From: a virus
Virus record (IMG/VR): IMGVR_UViG_3300031578_000159
Span: 1 to 37,476 of that record
Length of the DNA stretch: 37,476 bases
Direction: 5' to 3' (one strand)
Of the stretch, positions 7,659 through 15,263 are shown one piece after another. The stretch's first letter is position 1. Each line of letters begins with the position of its first letter. Below the pieces are notes generated by a model, which searched no databases, was not told the origin of the DNA, and was given only the letters and a program-made list of their open reading frames with translations. The translations under genes and the position numbers were made by a program.

Positions 7659-10267
7659 GCGCCTGTGAACCCTTCATTCGTCGTGGACAAGTACCTGCTG
7701 AGGTCGAGGCTCCAATGCAGTTCCACGTCCTTGCCGACGATCGGGGCCGTGGTGTCGATCCATGCCTCCGCGTGGTCCTGGTACTTCACGATCTTGTTCA
7801 CGTAGATCCCGACAGTCTCAGCCGACTCTGACTCGGCATAGTAGACGTTGACCGTGAACCGGTAGTTTCCATCAGGCATCGACATCCCGAACGGAATGGC
7901 GACCTGGAGCGGTCCGCCCGCGCTGCTGTACCCGGCGAGCTGGCGAACACCCGATATGACCTGGCTCCCCTCGATCGAGGTGAACTGGGTCACGATCATG
8001 CCAACCAGCGAGCCCTTGACCCGGAGCTGGAGCTTGAAGACGTTCGGGACCGACAACCGCAGGAGGTAGTTGGTACCGTTCGCCGCCGCCCGTGGGGCCA
8101 GGGCGTTCCACGGGGACCAGTTGTCTGAGTCCGTGGTCTGGGCGTACCGGTACTCCAGATGGGGCGCGATGCCGTCGTTGTCCATCATCCGGTTACGGTT
8201 GGCGTCGTTGCCCAGGAGCGCGATGTGGAGCTGGAGAACCCCCGGGGCCAGCCTTAGCGCCTGGGACACGTAGATGTCCTGTTCGAGACCCTGTGCCGCA
8301 GCCTCGTCGCCAGGCTGCTCGGGGAGGATTGTAGATTCGAGCCCGTCCCGGAACTTGTCGAAGCGCAGCGGGTCTCTCAGCTTCAAGCGTCGTGGGTCCC
8401 GCATGTCTTCGGACAGGACCTCTCGTACGTCAACTGCGTTCTGGGCCGCAAAAGCGGCCATGACGGCCTGGCCGACGAGCTTTACCGGGGTGGTGTTGGT
8501 CGGGGGCGCCAAGCTCGATACGACGGGCCGGACATCCCGGACCCGCGCTATGGCTTCGCCGTTCCAGAACGCCTCGGCGAGCGGGCAGCCATCCCGGATG
8601 GCGTCCGTGATCAGGGGGTCCAGGTCGGCCATGACACAGATTGCGGCCTGGGGGCCGTCTGCAATCCGGTCCAGGATCGTAATCGAGGTGAGGGTCGAGA
8701 ACACAGTCTCGCCGATCTGCCAGTTCTTGCTGTTCTCCTCGTTCGAGGGCACAACGGGTAGCTCGTAGTTGCTGATGTCGAACTGGAGGTCTTCGGTGAC
8801 CGATTGACCCGTGGTGTCGACGCCTGTCAACCGGATGCTGACCACCGTCGATGCCGTCAAGGTCGCGTTGAACAACCCGAGTCGAATCTTGGCGGCACCC
8901 AACAGCGTGGTCTCGATGTTGAACACGGCCGTGCCAATGTCATCGAGCTTGGTCGAGCACAGTAGGTTCTGGGGGATCTGGATGATCTCCCCGTCCTCGT
9001 TGGCGATGAACTGGAAGTTCTTGGGTATCGCGGGGGCTCCGCCGATTTCGACCTTGGCCCTGATGTTGCTGAAATTGTCGGTGAACTTCGGGCTAAGCTG
9101 AGTCACGCCCTTACCCGCCGCAATAACCATCTCACGAGACGTGATAGGCTGGCGGAAGTGGATCTCGTTGTTGATCAAGCTGCGGGGGAGTGGCTCGCCT
9201 GCATCCACCAAGCTGTACTGGACCCGGAACCCATTGACGGGTAGCCCCTCGGCCGAATGGATCGTCAGAAGGTTGGTGTGAGGCAGGAGGTCGACCAACA
9301 TCTCGTTGGCGGGGTTGTCGACCCCGTAGGCCCCCAGGAGCCGAATCGGGTACCGGGTGAGCTGCACGAACCGCTGGGACACAGCCCCGGTGATGCTGCC
9401 GTCCGTGTCGGTCTCGACCCTCGACGGGGTCACGATCTCGTAGGCGACGTCACCCGGAACCCCAGGTGCGTCGTGGTCGCGGCCCAGCACAACCCCGTGG
9501 GGCAGAAACTGCTGGTACAAGGTCAGCGAACCTTGGGCCAGGTCATTCAACCCAAGGTGATGAGGGACACTCGACGAGCCCGTCCCGACGTTGGACCGGT
9601 GCTCGATGTCGACAGGGCTGAACCACGGCCGGTTGACCGTCAGGGTTGTGTTCGAGAGGTCGACCGCGACCTCGCGACCGAGCGAGTTGGTGCTGGTCGT
9701 GATCGTGATGAACGCAATCGGGACGATGCCGCGCTTCCGGGCCGGCGGGAACAGGGTGCTGTTCTGCCAGTCTGTCATCGACACGACCCTCAACGTGGAA
9801 GGCTCGTCGGGGTCCGCGTTGTAGTCCGGGGTCCGGACGAGCTGCCGGGCTTCGGAGCCGGTGAAGCGCGTTCGGACAATAGTGTCATCGTCGGGGACCA
9901 CCGCGTATTCCAAGAACACCACGTTCTGCTGGCCCACATTGGTGTGGGCCATCGCGACCGCTGTGACCTTGGCCAGGAGATGAATCAACATCCCCGACTC
10001 GCTCAGGGCCATGCCCGGATAGACGTCAACGGTCAGCGGGTCACCGTCGTTCTCCTCCACGAAAAGAGGAGCATCGACGTCACCGGCCAGCGACGGATCC
10101 TCGGAGGCGAAGATACCGAAAGATGCCCCGGCGGCCTGGTAGGACCCGATCATGGCCAGGGTCCTGGCCGCGAACTCCTCGGTATAGGTCCGCTCCAGGT
10201 GCTCTAGGTCATCAATCGTGATGGGCGTGTTGTAGTTCAAGCCCGGTAATTTCAGTTCATCAGCCAT
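7655..10267 (-). CDS. large virion structural / tail appendage protein, 870 aa
   Basis: Not assigned to a named family. The N-terminus opens with a helix (DDLEHLERTYTEEFAARTLAMI), followed by a beta-rich domain with VDVYPGMALSESGMLI (about 80-95), the same kind of ..pG.a...G.li element found in the next gene, suggesting related attachment domains. HHLGLNDLAQGSLTLYQQFLPHGVV resembles a His-rich collar segment of tail appendage proteins. The remainder is Thr/Val-rich strand repeats, ending with a jelly-roll-like region near residue 800. The start ATG at 10267 has only a weak GAGTGA. It is part of a block of four consecutive genes (11672 to 6103), three of them large beta-rich proteins, that likely form a baseplate or fibre substructure. 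Confidence 0.75.
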   Translation of the reverse strand: MADELKLPGLNYNTPITIDDLEHLERTYTEEFAARTLAMIGSYQAAGASFGIFASEDPSLAGDVDAPLFVEENDGDPLTVDVYPGMALSESGMLIHLLAKVTAVAMAHTNVGQQNVVFLEYAVVPDDDTIVRTRFTGSEARQLVRTPDYNADPDEPSTLRVVSMTDWQNSTLFPPARKRGIVPIAFITITTSTNSLGREVAVDLSNTTLTVNRPWFSPVDIEHRSNVGTGSSSVPHHLGLNDLAQGSLTLYQQFLPHGVVLGRDHDAPGVPGDVAYEIVTPSRVETDTDGSITGAVSQRFVQLTRYPIRLLGAYGVDNPANEMLVDLLPHTNLLTIHSAEGLPVNGFRVQYSLVDAGEPLPRSLINNEIHFRQPITSREMVIAAGKGVTQLSPKFTDNFSNIRAKVEIGGAPAIPKNFQFIANEDGEIIQIPQNLLCSTKLDDIGTAVFNIETTLLGAAKIRLGLFNATLTASTVVSIRLTGVDTTGQSVTEDLQFDISNYELPVVPSNEENSKNWQIGETVFSTLTSITILDRIADGPQAAICVMADLDPLITDAIRDGCPLAEAFWNGEAIARVRDVRPVVSSLAPPTNTTPVKLVGQAVMAAFAAQNAVDVREVLSEDMRDPRRLKLRDPLRFDKFRDGLESTILPEQPGDEAAAQGLEQDIYVSQALRLAPGVLQLHIALLGNDANRNRMMDNDGIAPHLEYRYAQTTDSDNWSPWNALAPRAAANGTNYLLRLSVPNVFKLQLRVKGSLVGMIVTQFTSIEGSQVISGVRQLAGYSSAGGPLQVAIPFGMSMPDGNYRFTVNVYYAESESAETVGIYVNKIVKYQDHAEAWIDTTAPIVGKDVELHWSLDLSRYLSTTNEGFTGA

Positions 10268-10274
10268 AGGTCAC

Positions 10275-11672
10275 TCAAAAATGCACCACACCCCTATTGT
10301 AACTGCTGAAATCGAAGCGAGCAGAGATGTCGTCGAGGGTGAAAAAGTATGGTTTGATGATGAGGCTACTGGACTCCCAGACGTTGTTCCCGACAGCCGT
10401 CGATGTGATCTGATACCGCAGGGATGCGATGCCAGACGCTATTGCCCAGTTACCGAACTCGACCTCGACCCCGGGTTGCTGACTCCTGACCACGATCTCG
10501 ATCCGGGTACCGGGCTGGTGCGTTGACGCGATGCCGGTTGAGATGCGGGCCAGGATATTCTCGACCAAGTAGTATGTCTGATAGCCGTTGGGCTCGAACT
10601 TGAACCGAAGCGTCGCCGCCCCGTTGGTTTGTACCGGGATGTTCCACGAGACCCCAGGGGGGAACTCCGGGACCAGCTCGGTCGAAAGCACGAACCGACC
10701 GTTCGCGTCGGTGATCGCCACGAACTTGTTGCCACGGAACTGAACCTCGCCGTAGATCACGTCCCAGAACAACATCGACTCGTTGTTGATCGAGACATGG
10801 GTGACCGCAAAGTTCTTGCCCACCGACACCGGGTCTTCGTAGCCAGGCAGCGGGTTCCCGGTCGAACCAAACAGTTGTAGGTTCAGGTACTCGTCGATCT
10901 CCGTATCTTCAAAGAAGGACCCCGAGATCGCGTCGACCACGAACGGACCGTTGAGCCTTGAGGGGCGCCCGATGGCGAGCGAAATGGTCTGCGATTCGTA
11001 GCCCGGCTGGCAGCGGAGGAAGATGTTCTCCTCGTTGATGACAGCTCGGGAAATACCCTTGTCCAAGGTCAACTGATAGTTGGTACGACCGTCCAAGGCG
11101 GTCCCCAGGAACGTGACCCCGGAGATGAGCGTCGAGACGGTCGAGTTGATCAGGGCCGGCGCGGTCGCCATCGCAATCTGGTCTCCAGACACGACCGGGT
11201 AGGAGCTTCGGATCTGAACGACCGTGTCGTTCTCGTCCCAGTTCCCGATGATTTCAATCGGTACCCCGTAGAGCGCAATCCCGGCGCCGGCCGAGTGCGG
11301 CGCTACCAGTGGGTCGACCGTTGTGATCGCACCGGATACCGGATCGAAGTCGAAGATCTTGGCCAGCTCCAAGCCTGGACCGATCGACACCATCGCATTC
11401 TCGATGCTGAACCCCGGGAGAGCTTGATCGACCACGAGCAGGGACTTGTTGGCCAACGAGTCATCGATCAGCTCGGCCTTGTTCTGGGCCTCGATGATCG
11501 GAAGGAAGTTGCCCTTGCGACGTGCAAACCGGATGTCGCCCCTGAGGTTCTTGTCCAGGTACTCGGAGGCGCCACGGGGCATCAAGTGGATGAGGTTGTA
11601 GTCCTTGGCGTTGGCGTTGGCCAGGTCCTCGATGCGTCGCAGCACGTTCCTTGATGTCTCACGGTCAGCCAT
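10275..11672 (-). CDS. virion structural protein, 465 aa
   Basis: Family not recognised. The N-terminus is helical and charged (SRNVLRRIEDLANANAKDYNLIHLM), followed by many beta strands with short turns. The C-terminus contains a carboxypeptidase-regulatory or Ig-like pattern (FVAITDANGRFVLS at about 320-335) and ends with a receptor-like beta segment. The 3' neighbour is the 870-aa appendage protein, with seven bases between them. The 5' end overlaps the small membrane protein gene by eight bases. Beta-rich content and context suggest a tail or appendage component. Confidence 0.75.
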   Translation of the reverse strand: MADRETSRNVLRRIEDLANANAKDYNLIHLMPRGASEYLDKNLRGDIRFARRKGNFLPIIEAQNKAELIDDSLANKSLLVVDQALPGFSIENAMVSIGPGLELAKIFDFDPVSGAITTVDPLVAPHSAGAGIALYGVPIEIIGNWDENDTVVQIRSSYPVVSGDQIAMATAPALINSTVSTLISGVTFLGTALDGRTNYQLTLDKGISRAVINEENIFLRCQPGYESQTISLAIGRPSRLNGPFVVDAISGSFFEDTEIDEYLNLQLFGSTGNPLPGYEDPVSVGKNFAVTHVSINNESMLFWDVIYGEVQFRGNKFVAITDANGRFVLSTELVPEFPPGVSWNIPVQTNGAATLRFKFEPNGYQTYYLVENILARISTGIASTHQPGTRIEIVVRSQQPGVEVEFGNWAIASGIASLRYQITSTAVGNNVWESSSLIIKPYFFTLDDISARFDFSSYNRGVVHF

Positions 11673-11985
11673 CTTGTTCCCTGGTAGCCTCCGCTGCCAT
11701 GATGAACGAGTCGAACCCGTAGGCGAACGAAGCTCCTGCCAAACTGTAAGCCCCGGCTTTGATCGCCATTTTCCAGGTAAGGTTCACGGGGTCCTGGTCG
11801 AGTAGGAAAATGGCCGGGTAAACAGCGAGGCTCGCCCAAAATCCCATGCAGAAGTAGCAGGCCAGGAGCTGAGCCGCGAAGTCGGACTTATCCACGGCCC
11901 AGAACCGGGGGCGGTCTAGGATCTTGGAGCTGCAAAGGGTGAACGTCAGACCGTAGCAGGCCAGCAAATACACCAGCGTTGTCAT
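11665..11985 (-). CDS. DUF1360-like small membrane protein, holin candidate, 106 aa
   Basis: Three hydrophobic segments are visible: residues about 2-18 (TLVYLLACYGLTFTLC), about 38-60 (LLACYFCMGFWASLAVYPAI) and about 70-95 (MAIKAGAYSLAGASFAYGFDSFI). The C-x2-C-x-G-x-W motif in ACYFCMGFW is characteristic of the DUF1360 family of small membrane proteins found in phages and Bacillus. Size, topology and its place beside other lysis-like membrane genes make it a holin candidate, but the DUF has no proven lysis role. GGAAGG lies seven bases before the ATG. Confidence 0.75.
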   Translation of the reverse strand: MTTLVYLLACYGLTFTLCSSKILDRPRFWAVDKSDFAAQLLACYFCMGFWASLAVYPAIFLLDQDPVNLTWKMAIKAGAYSLAGASFAYGFDSFIMAAEATREQDG

Positions 11986-12014
11986 AAAGCTGCCTTCCGG
12001 TAGGAAAGGTCGAG

Positions 12015-12518
12015 TTACTGCTTGGCCGCCTTCGCTTTCGCTTTAGCGAGCTTCTTGGCTTGCTTGACGATCTCTTTGGCCATGTCGTCCGAGATACCGG
12101 AGATCTCCGCCAGCGCGGCCTTGTCGGCTTCCGCCAGGGCATCGTAGGTCTTGAAACCAGCATCGTACAAGCTCTGTTCCAGAGCTTCCCCGACCCCGTC
12201 GATCTCGGTCAGGTTGTCGGGGGTAGTCTGCTTGGCGGCCTCGGCCTGGTCGGAGGCGTGCTGCAACTCAGCCGCGTTGGCTCGGTCCTGTGCCTCGACG
12301 TCGGTCTTGGTCGTGTCTTGCGTCGGCGACGTGTTGAGCACGGCCTTGGTTGGATCGGCCGGCTCCTTTTGGATGTTCGGGTTGGGCTTCGCGCCGTCAC
12401 CGAGCCATTTCTCGGTCGTGGACTTGTCCTTGTACGCATTGACCTTCTCGACCGCGTTGGCCGGCAATACGAGTCCTGGCTTCGTCCTACCCTTTTGGAG
12501 GTGTGCTCGGATTCCCAT
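12015..12518 (-). CDS. protein with C-terminal helix-hairpin-helix domain, 167 aa
   Basis: Residues 1-100 are extended and polar (Lys, Gln, Thr, Asp). Residues about 102-157 form two helix-hairpin-helix units: LTEIDGVGEAL and LAEISGISDDMAKEI, separated by GFKTYDALAEAD. This arrangement matches the HHH_5 / DUF4332-type fold that binds DNA non-specifically. The last residues are a Lys/Ala-rich tail. In phages such proteins often occur among head-tail connector or neck genes, so DNA contact at the portal or tail is plausible. It overlaps the upstream gene by 32 bases in another frame. Confidence 0.8.
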   Translation of the reverse strand: MGIRAHLQKGRTKPGLVLPANAVEKVNAYKDKSTTEKWLGDGAKPNPNIQKEPADPTKAVLNTSPTQDTTKTDVEAQDRANAAELQHASDQAEAAKQTTPDNLTEIDGVGEALEQSLYDAGFKTYDALAEADKAALAEISGISDDMAKEIVKQAKKLAKAKAKAAKQ

Positions 12519-12870
12519 GAGTGACTCCCTTCACGTGGAACTGCTGGATCTGGTAGCTCAACATCGAGGCACGGGCCGCGACGTTGATCAGGTTCGGGTC
12601 TTTTGATGCCTCTGCTTGCACGATACCAAGTAACCTTACGGCCTCAATCACGTGAGCAGGGATCCCTACACGGGGGGAGAAAGCCACACAGCGCTCCAAG
12701 CGATCTGCGTCAGCTTGCGCGCCACGCCGCCTCAGCTCAGCAGCTATCTCCTGAGCCTCCAGGATGGGCGCTGCGCCTTTCTTTGGCGGAGGGGCTGGTG
12801 GTGGGTCCGGTTTACGCGCGGGGTGACCGTCTGGGCCCTTGGGGACAGGTTGTGGAGCCTTGGCCGTCAT
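12487..12870 (-). CDS. hypothetical protein, 127 aa, Pro-rich N-terminus
   Basis: Not recognised. Residues 1-35 are a proline-rich linker (PPPAPPPKKG) followed by a helical domain (ILEAQEIAAELRRRGAQADADRLERCVAF and IEAVRLLGIVQAEASKDPNL) likely to form a small helical bundle. There is no membrane segment and no signal peptide. The ATG overlaps the stop of the lipoprotein gene (ATGA at 12867-12870), so it is coupled to the spanin-like pair. Confidence 0.7.
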   Translation of the reverse strand: MTAKAPQPVPKGPDGHPARKPDPPPAPPPKKGAAPILEAQEIAAELRRRGAQADADRLERCVAFSPRVGIPAHVIEAVRLLGIVQAEASKDPNLINVAARASMLSYQIQQFHVKGVTHGNPSTPPKG

Positions 12871-13460
12871 TTCCCTACGGCCTGCACGATCTCAACAGCC
12901 CCCACGACGAGAGCCGCTGAAATCCCAATCCCTACCCCGATGCCGATCTCGAACTTCCACTCGTCCCAGAAGGACTCCTCTTGGGCATCCTTGAGTTCCT
13001 TCTCCAGGCCGAGAATGCGGATTTGGTACTCGTACTCGGCCAACCCCCACAGGTCTCGCTCTTTGAAACGTAGGGTCTTGTAGGCGCCCAGCTCCAACTG
13101 GAGCCTCTTGGTCTTGGTCCTGATGTTCACCACCTTGACGGCCTCGCACTCGCTGATCAAAACGCCCTGGTGTAGGATCCAGCTCTGAGGCTTTTCGTCC
13201 TGGTCGCGGTAGCGGATCGTGAAGTCCCCGACGAGGGGCGTCGGAGCTGCCACAAAGTCCGTCATGGACTCTTCACACGGGACAGGCTCGGGGGCCGGAG
13301 GCAGAAACTTCTCGACGTCCACGGCCGGCGGGACTGCCGATGCCCCCAGGGGGAGCTTCGGTCGGTCAGCCTCTGGAGCCTCTGGGGCGGGCTTCAAGTC
13401 CGGGACCGGCACGGACACGCAGCCGGTCGCCAGCATGACGCAGCACAGCAAAGCTCTCAT
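12867..13460 (-). CDS. lipoprotein with C-terminal membrane segment, spanin candidate, 197 aa
   Basis: The N-terminus is a type II signal peptide with lipobox LATGC (cleavage before C14), so the mature protein would be lipid-anchored, probably in the outer membrane. Residues about 18-65 are strongly proline-rich, as in Rz1-type outer spanins. Residues about 90-165 are mixed, with a charged helical stretch (LGLEKELKDAQEESF). Residues about 170-193 are a Gly/Ala/Val transmembrane segment. A lipid anchor at one end and a transmembrane segment at the other is the topology of a unimolecular spanin (T1 gp11 type), which bridges inner and outer membranes during lysis. The neighbour at 13457 has inner-spanin topology, so a two-gene spanin is also possible. 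Start and stop both overlap neighbours by ATGA. Confidence 0.75.
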   Translation of the reverse strand: MRALLCCVMLATGCVSVPVPDLKPAPEAPEADRPKLPLGASAVPPAVDVEKFLPPAPEPVPCEESMTDFVAAPTPLVGDFTIRYRDQDEKPQSWILHQGVLISECEAVKVVNIRTKTKRLQLELGAYKTLRFKERDLWGLAEYEYQIRILGLEKELKDAQEESFWDEWKFEIGIGVGIGISAALVVGAVEIVQAVGK

Positions 13461-13792
13461 GCGGTCGCCACCTTGTTGTAGAGGTCGGCCAAGCGCTGGC
13501 GGCGCTCGTTCTTGTCCTTGATCGCCACCACGGCGGCCAGCTCTTGCTTGACCGTGGCCTCCTCTTGGCGGGCCGCCACAATTTCGACGGTCGCCTGCTG
13601 ATTGGCCTCGGTGTAGCGATCCCCGATCTCGTTGAGCACGTCCTTGAGCTTCTCGGTGCCCTCGGTCAAGCCGCCGTTGTCCTTCGGCTTCGGCTTGAGC
13701 CAGGACTTGACCATGACGTACAGGACCACGAGCCCGACACCTGCCAGGGCAATCCCGACGTACTTGGCGTACTTCTTAATCCTGGGCCACAT
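13457..13792 (-). CDS. single-pass membrane protein with coiled coil, inner-spanin (Rz-like) candidate, 111 aa
   Basis: Residues about 10-30 (KYVGIALAGVGLVVLYVMVKS) are one N-terminal transmembrane segment preceded by basic residues, giving an N-in topology. The remainder (about 45-108) is an Ala/Glu/Lys/Gln-rich helix (EANQQATVEIVAARQEEATVKQEL) predicted to form a coiled coil in the periplasm. This is the architecture of Rz-type inner spanins. The adjacent overlapping lipoprotein gene would supply the outer partner. Family membership is inferred from topology and position only. Confidence 0.7.
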   Translation of the reverse strand: MWPRIKKYAKYVGIALAGVGLVVLYVMVKSWLKPKPKDNGGLTEGTEKLKDVLNEIGDRYTEANQQATVEIVAARQEEATVKQELAAVVAIKDKNERRQRLADLYNKVATA

Positions 13793-13793
13793 G

Positions 13794-14426
13794 TCAGCCG
13801 TCGCCGTTCAGGACCTTCGCCTTGGCCGCGTCGGCTTCCTTTTCCTTGTCCGTCTGGGTCCACTTGGACAGGAGCTTCTTGCCTATCAGCTCCCAGGCCC
13901 CGATGGCACCCAAGCCGGTCCCGAGTCCAGCTCCGGCCGCGCCGAGCCATGCCTTCCAGCCAGCCCCAGGCTCGATACCGACCATGCCGAGAGCAGCTCC
14001 ACCCAGGGTAGCCGTTACGATTACCACCCACGGGGTCCACTTCTTTCGGATCTTCTTGCCCTGCTTGCGCAGCAGCCACTGTAGAAACGCCACGATCAAC
14101 ATCAGGATGCAGGCCACGGCGGGTCCGTATTCCTTGGCCTGGAACTTCATGTAGATCCACTTGACGGCCTTGACCAGGAAGTCGCCTTCTTGGCCCGGCT
14201 CAGGGGGCGCACCGTCTGCCACAGGGCCCAACGCATCTTTCGGGTCCTTGGCTTCATCAGCCTTTGCCTCGTCGGCTGGGGCAGCAGCAGGTTCGGCCGC
14301 TGGCTCGGCCAGATCGGCCGGCTGGGCTACCACGGCCCGGACCATGACATGGTCGACACTGCTCTGAGCTGTCGCTGGGACAAAGAGCATGAAAAACAGC
14401 AAGCTGAACATCAGTTTACGGGACAT
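13794..14426 (-). CDS. secreted multi-pass membrane protein, holin or lysis-module candidate, 210 aa
   Basis: The start at 14426 (MSRKLMFSLL) is chosen because GAGGAG lies six bases upstream; a longer frame to 14492 has no ribosome site. Residues 1-20 form a Sec signal peptide (FSLLFFMLFVPATAQS). Residues about 30-70 are an Ala/Pro/Glu/Asp-rich linker. Three hydrophobic segments follow: PAVACILMLIVAFLQWLL, WVVIVTATLGGAALGMVGI, and a Gly/Ala-rich AWLGAAGAGLGTGLGAIGAW. The last residues are Lys/Glu/Asp-rich. A pore-forming or holin-like role would fit its position two bases from the spanin-like genes, but the long periplasmic linker is unusual for a holin. Confidence 0.7.
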   Translation of the reverse strand: MSRKLMFSLLFFMLFVPATAQSSVDHVMVRAVVAQPADLAEPAAEPAAAPADEAKADEAKDPKDALGPVADGAPPEPGQEGDFLVKAVKWIYMKFQAKEYGPAVACILMLIVAFLQWLLRKQGKKIRKKWTPWVVIVTATLGGAALGMVGIEPGAGWKAWLGAAGAGLGTGLGAIGAWELIGKKLLSKWTQTDKEKEADAAKAKVLNGDG

Positions 14427-14436
14427 GGTCATCTCC

Positions 14437-14829
14437 TCAGAGCAATCGGGAGGCCAGGATGGCCAATGCCTGAATGCGTGCAGCTCGATCAAGCATTTCC
14501 CGTCGTTTTCCTTTGGTACGTGCCGCGACTACAACCTTCCGTTGGATCTCCTGGGCGTTGAGCATTACCTCGGCGGTGGTCCTGTTGATGAAGTCCTGGA
14601 TCACCGCTTCACTGTCCAACGCTTCCGCGAGCGTCTCGCGACACGTGTCTACGATCTCTTTTACGGAAGTAACATCGAGGTCGGAGCCGCCGGAGAGCCA
14701 GAACGCAGATCGGTCGCAGAGTGCAGCAATGTCGGTCCGGCCGGCAGCCTCGAACGCCTCGGCCAGGGCCTCGATGCCCTCCACAAACCTCTCGTTGGGA
14801 TCTCTCACAGGGCCACGATGATCCGCCAC
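14437..14829 (-). CDS. hypothetical helical protein, 130 aa
   Basis: Not recognised. The start is GTG at 14829. The protein is largely alpha-helical and charged (FVEGIEALAEAFEAAGRTDIAALCDRS, IQDFINRTTAEVMLNAQEIQRKVVVAAR), with no membrane segment. It overlaps the upstream adaptor-like gene by 25 bases and precedes the signal-peptide protein by ten bases. Nothing points to a specific function. Confidence 0.65.
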   Translation of the reverse strand: MADHRGPVRDPNERFVEGIEALAEAFEAAGRTDIAALCDRSAFWLSGGSDLDVTSVKEIVDTCRETLAEALDSEAVIQDFINRTTAEVMLNAQEIQRKVVVAARTKGKRREMLDRAARIQALAILASRLL

Positions 14830-15254
14830 ACGAACGTATGGGTTCTAATCTTTGACATGATCGGGAAGTGAGCGACTGCGAAGAGGAAGTCGGTCCCGAC
14901 CTTGGTGGGCTGCGACGGGTAATACTTGTAGGTCCCGTAGACCCCCAGTTCACCGAGTCCGAATTCGACGTCAGGCTCGTTGGGGTTCAGGCGGCACACC
15001 GGGGCAACCACGTTGGGGCCGATCGGCTGCTCAATAATCACGAAGTCCTTCTTGGCCCCCACTGCCTGGATCAAAGCTGTTGCTGAAATGTTGATGGGCT
15101 CGACCAGGACCGGGTTCGCCTGGTAGCCCCCAACCCCGACCTGGAAGGATGTCAGCTCGAACGACAGCTCGCCCAGAATAGACCGCGCCAAGTTGTCCCG
15201 CGACTCGTTGGTCAGCAGAGCGATGATGTCGTCTGTGGGGTTTGTGATCGCCAA
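14805..15254 (-). CDS. tail-fibre/collar-like small protein, paralogue of the gene at 19883, 149 aa
   Basis: Aligns by eye with the protein at 19883-20314: both have an N-terminal R..LA..I[LI] helix, a strand F....FQVGVGGY or F....FSVGSAGH, a central P.....CRL[NE]P.E block, a [VI]YGTYKYYP / IGTIIYSP strand and FLFA[VI]..FP...K near the end, then a final strand ending at the C-terminus. The pattern resembles the N-terminal adaptor of phage tail-collar fibre proteins. The two copies lie directly before and after the 1536-aa tail spike, so they probably help mount it on the tail or baseplate. Exact family assignment is uncertain. Confidence 0.75.
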   Translation of the reverse strand: MAITNPTDDIIALLTNESRDNLARSILGELSFELTSFQVGVGGYQANPVLVEPINISATALIQAVGAKKDFVIIEQPIGPNVVAPVCRLNPNEPDVEFGLGELGVYGTYKYYPSQPTKVGTDFLFAVAHFPIMSKIRTHTFVWRIIVAL

Positions 15255-15263
15255 CTCAGTCTC

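Noticed and set aside
6612-7805. 397-aa plus-strand frame
   Set aside because: It is antisense to the appendage gene at 6522-7658 with mirrored codon bias; it is Arg/Asp/Val-rich and lacks a ribosome site.
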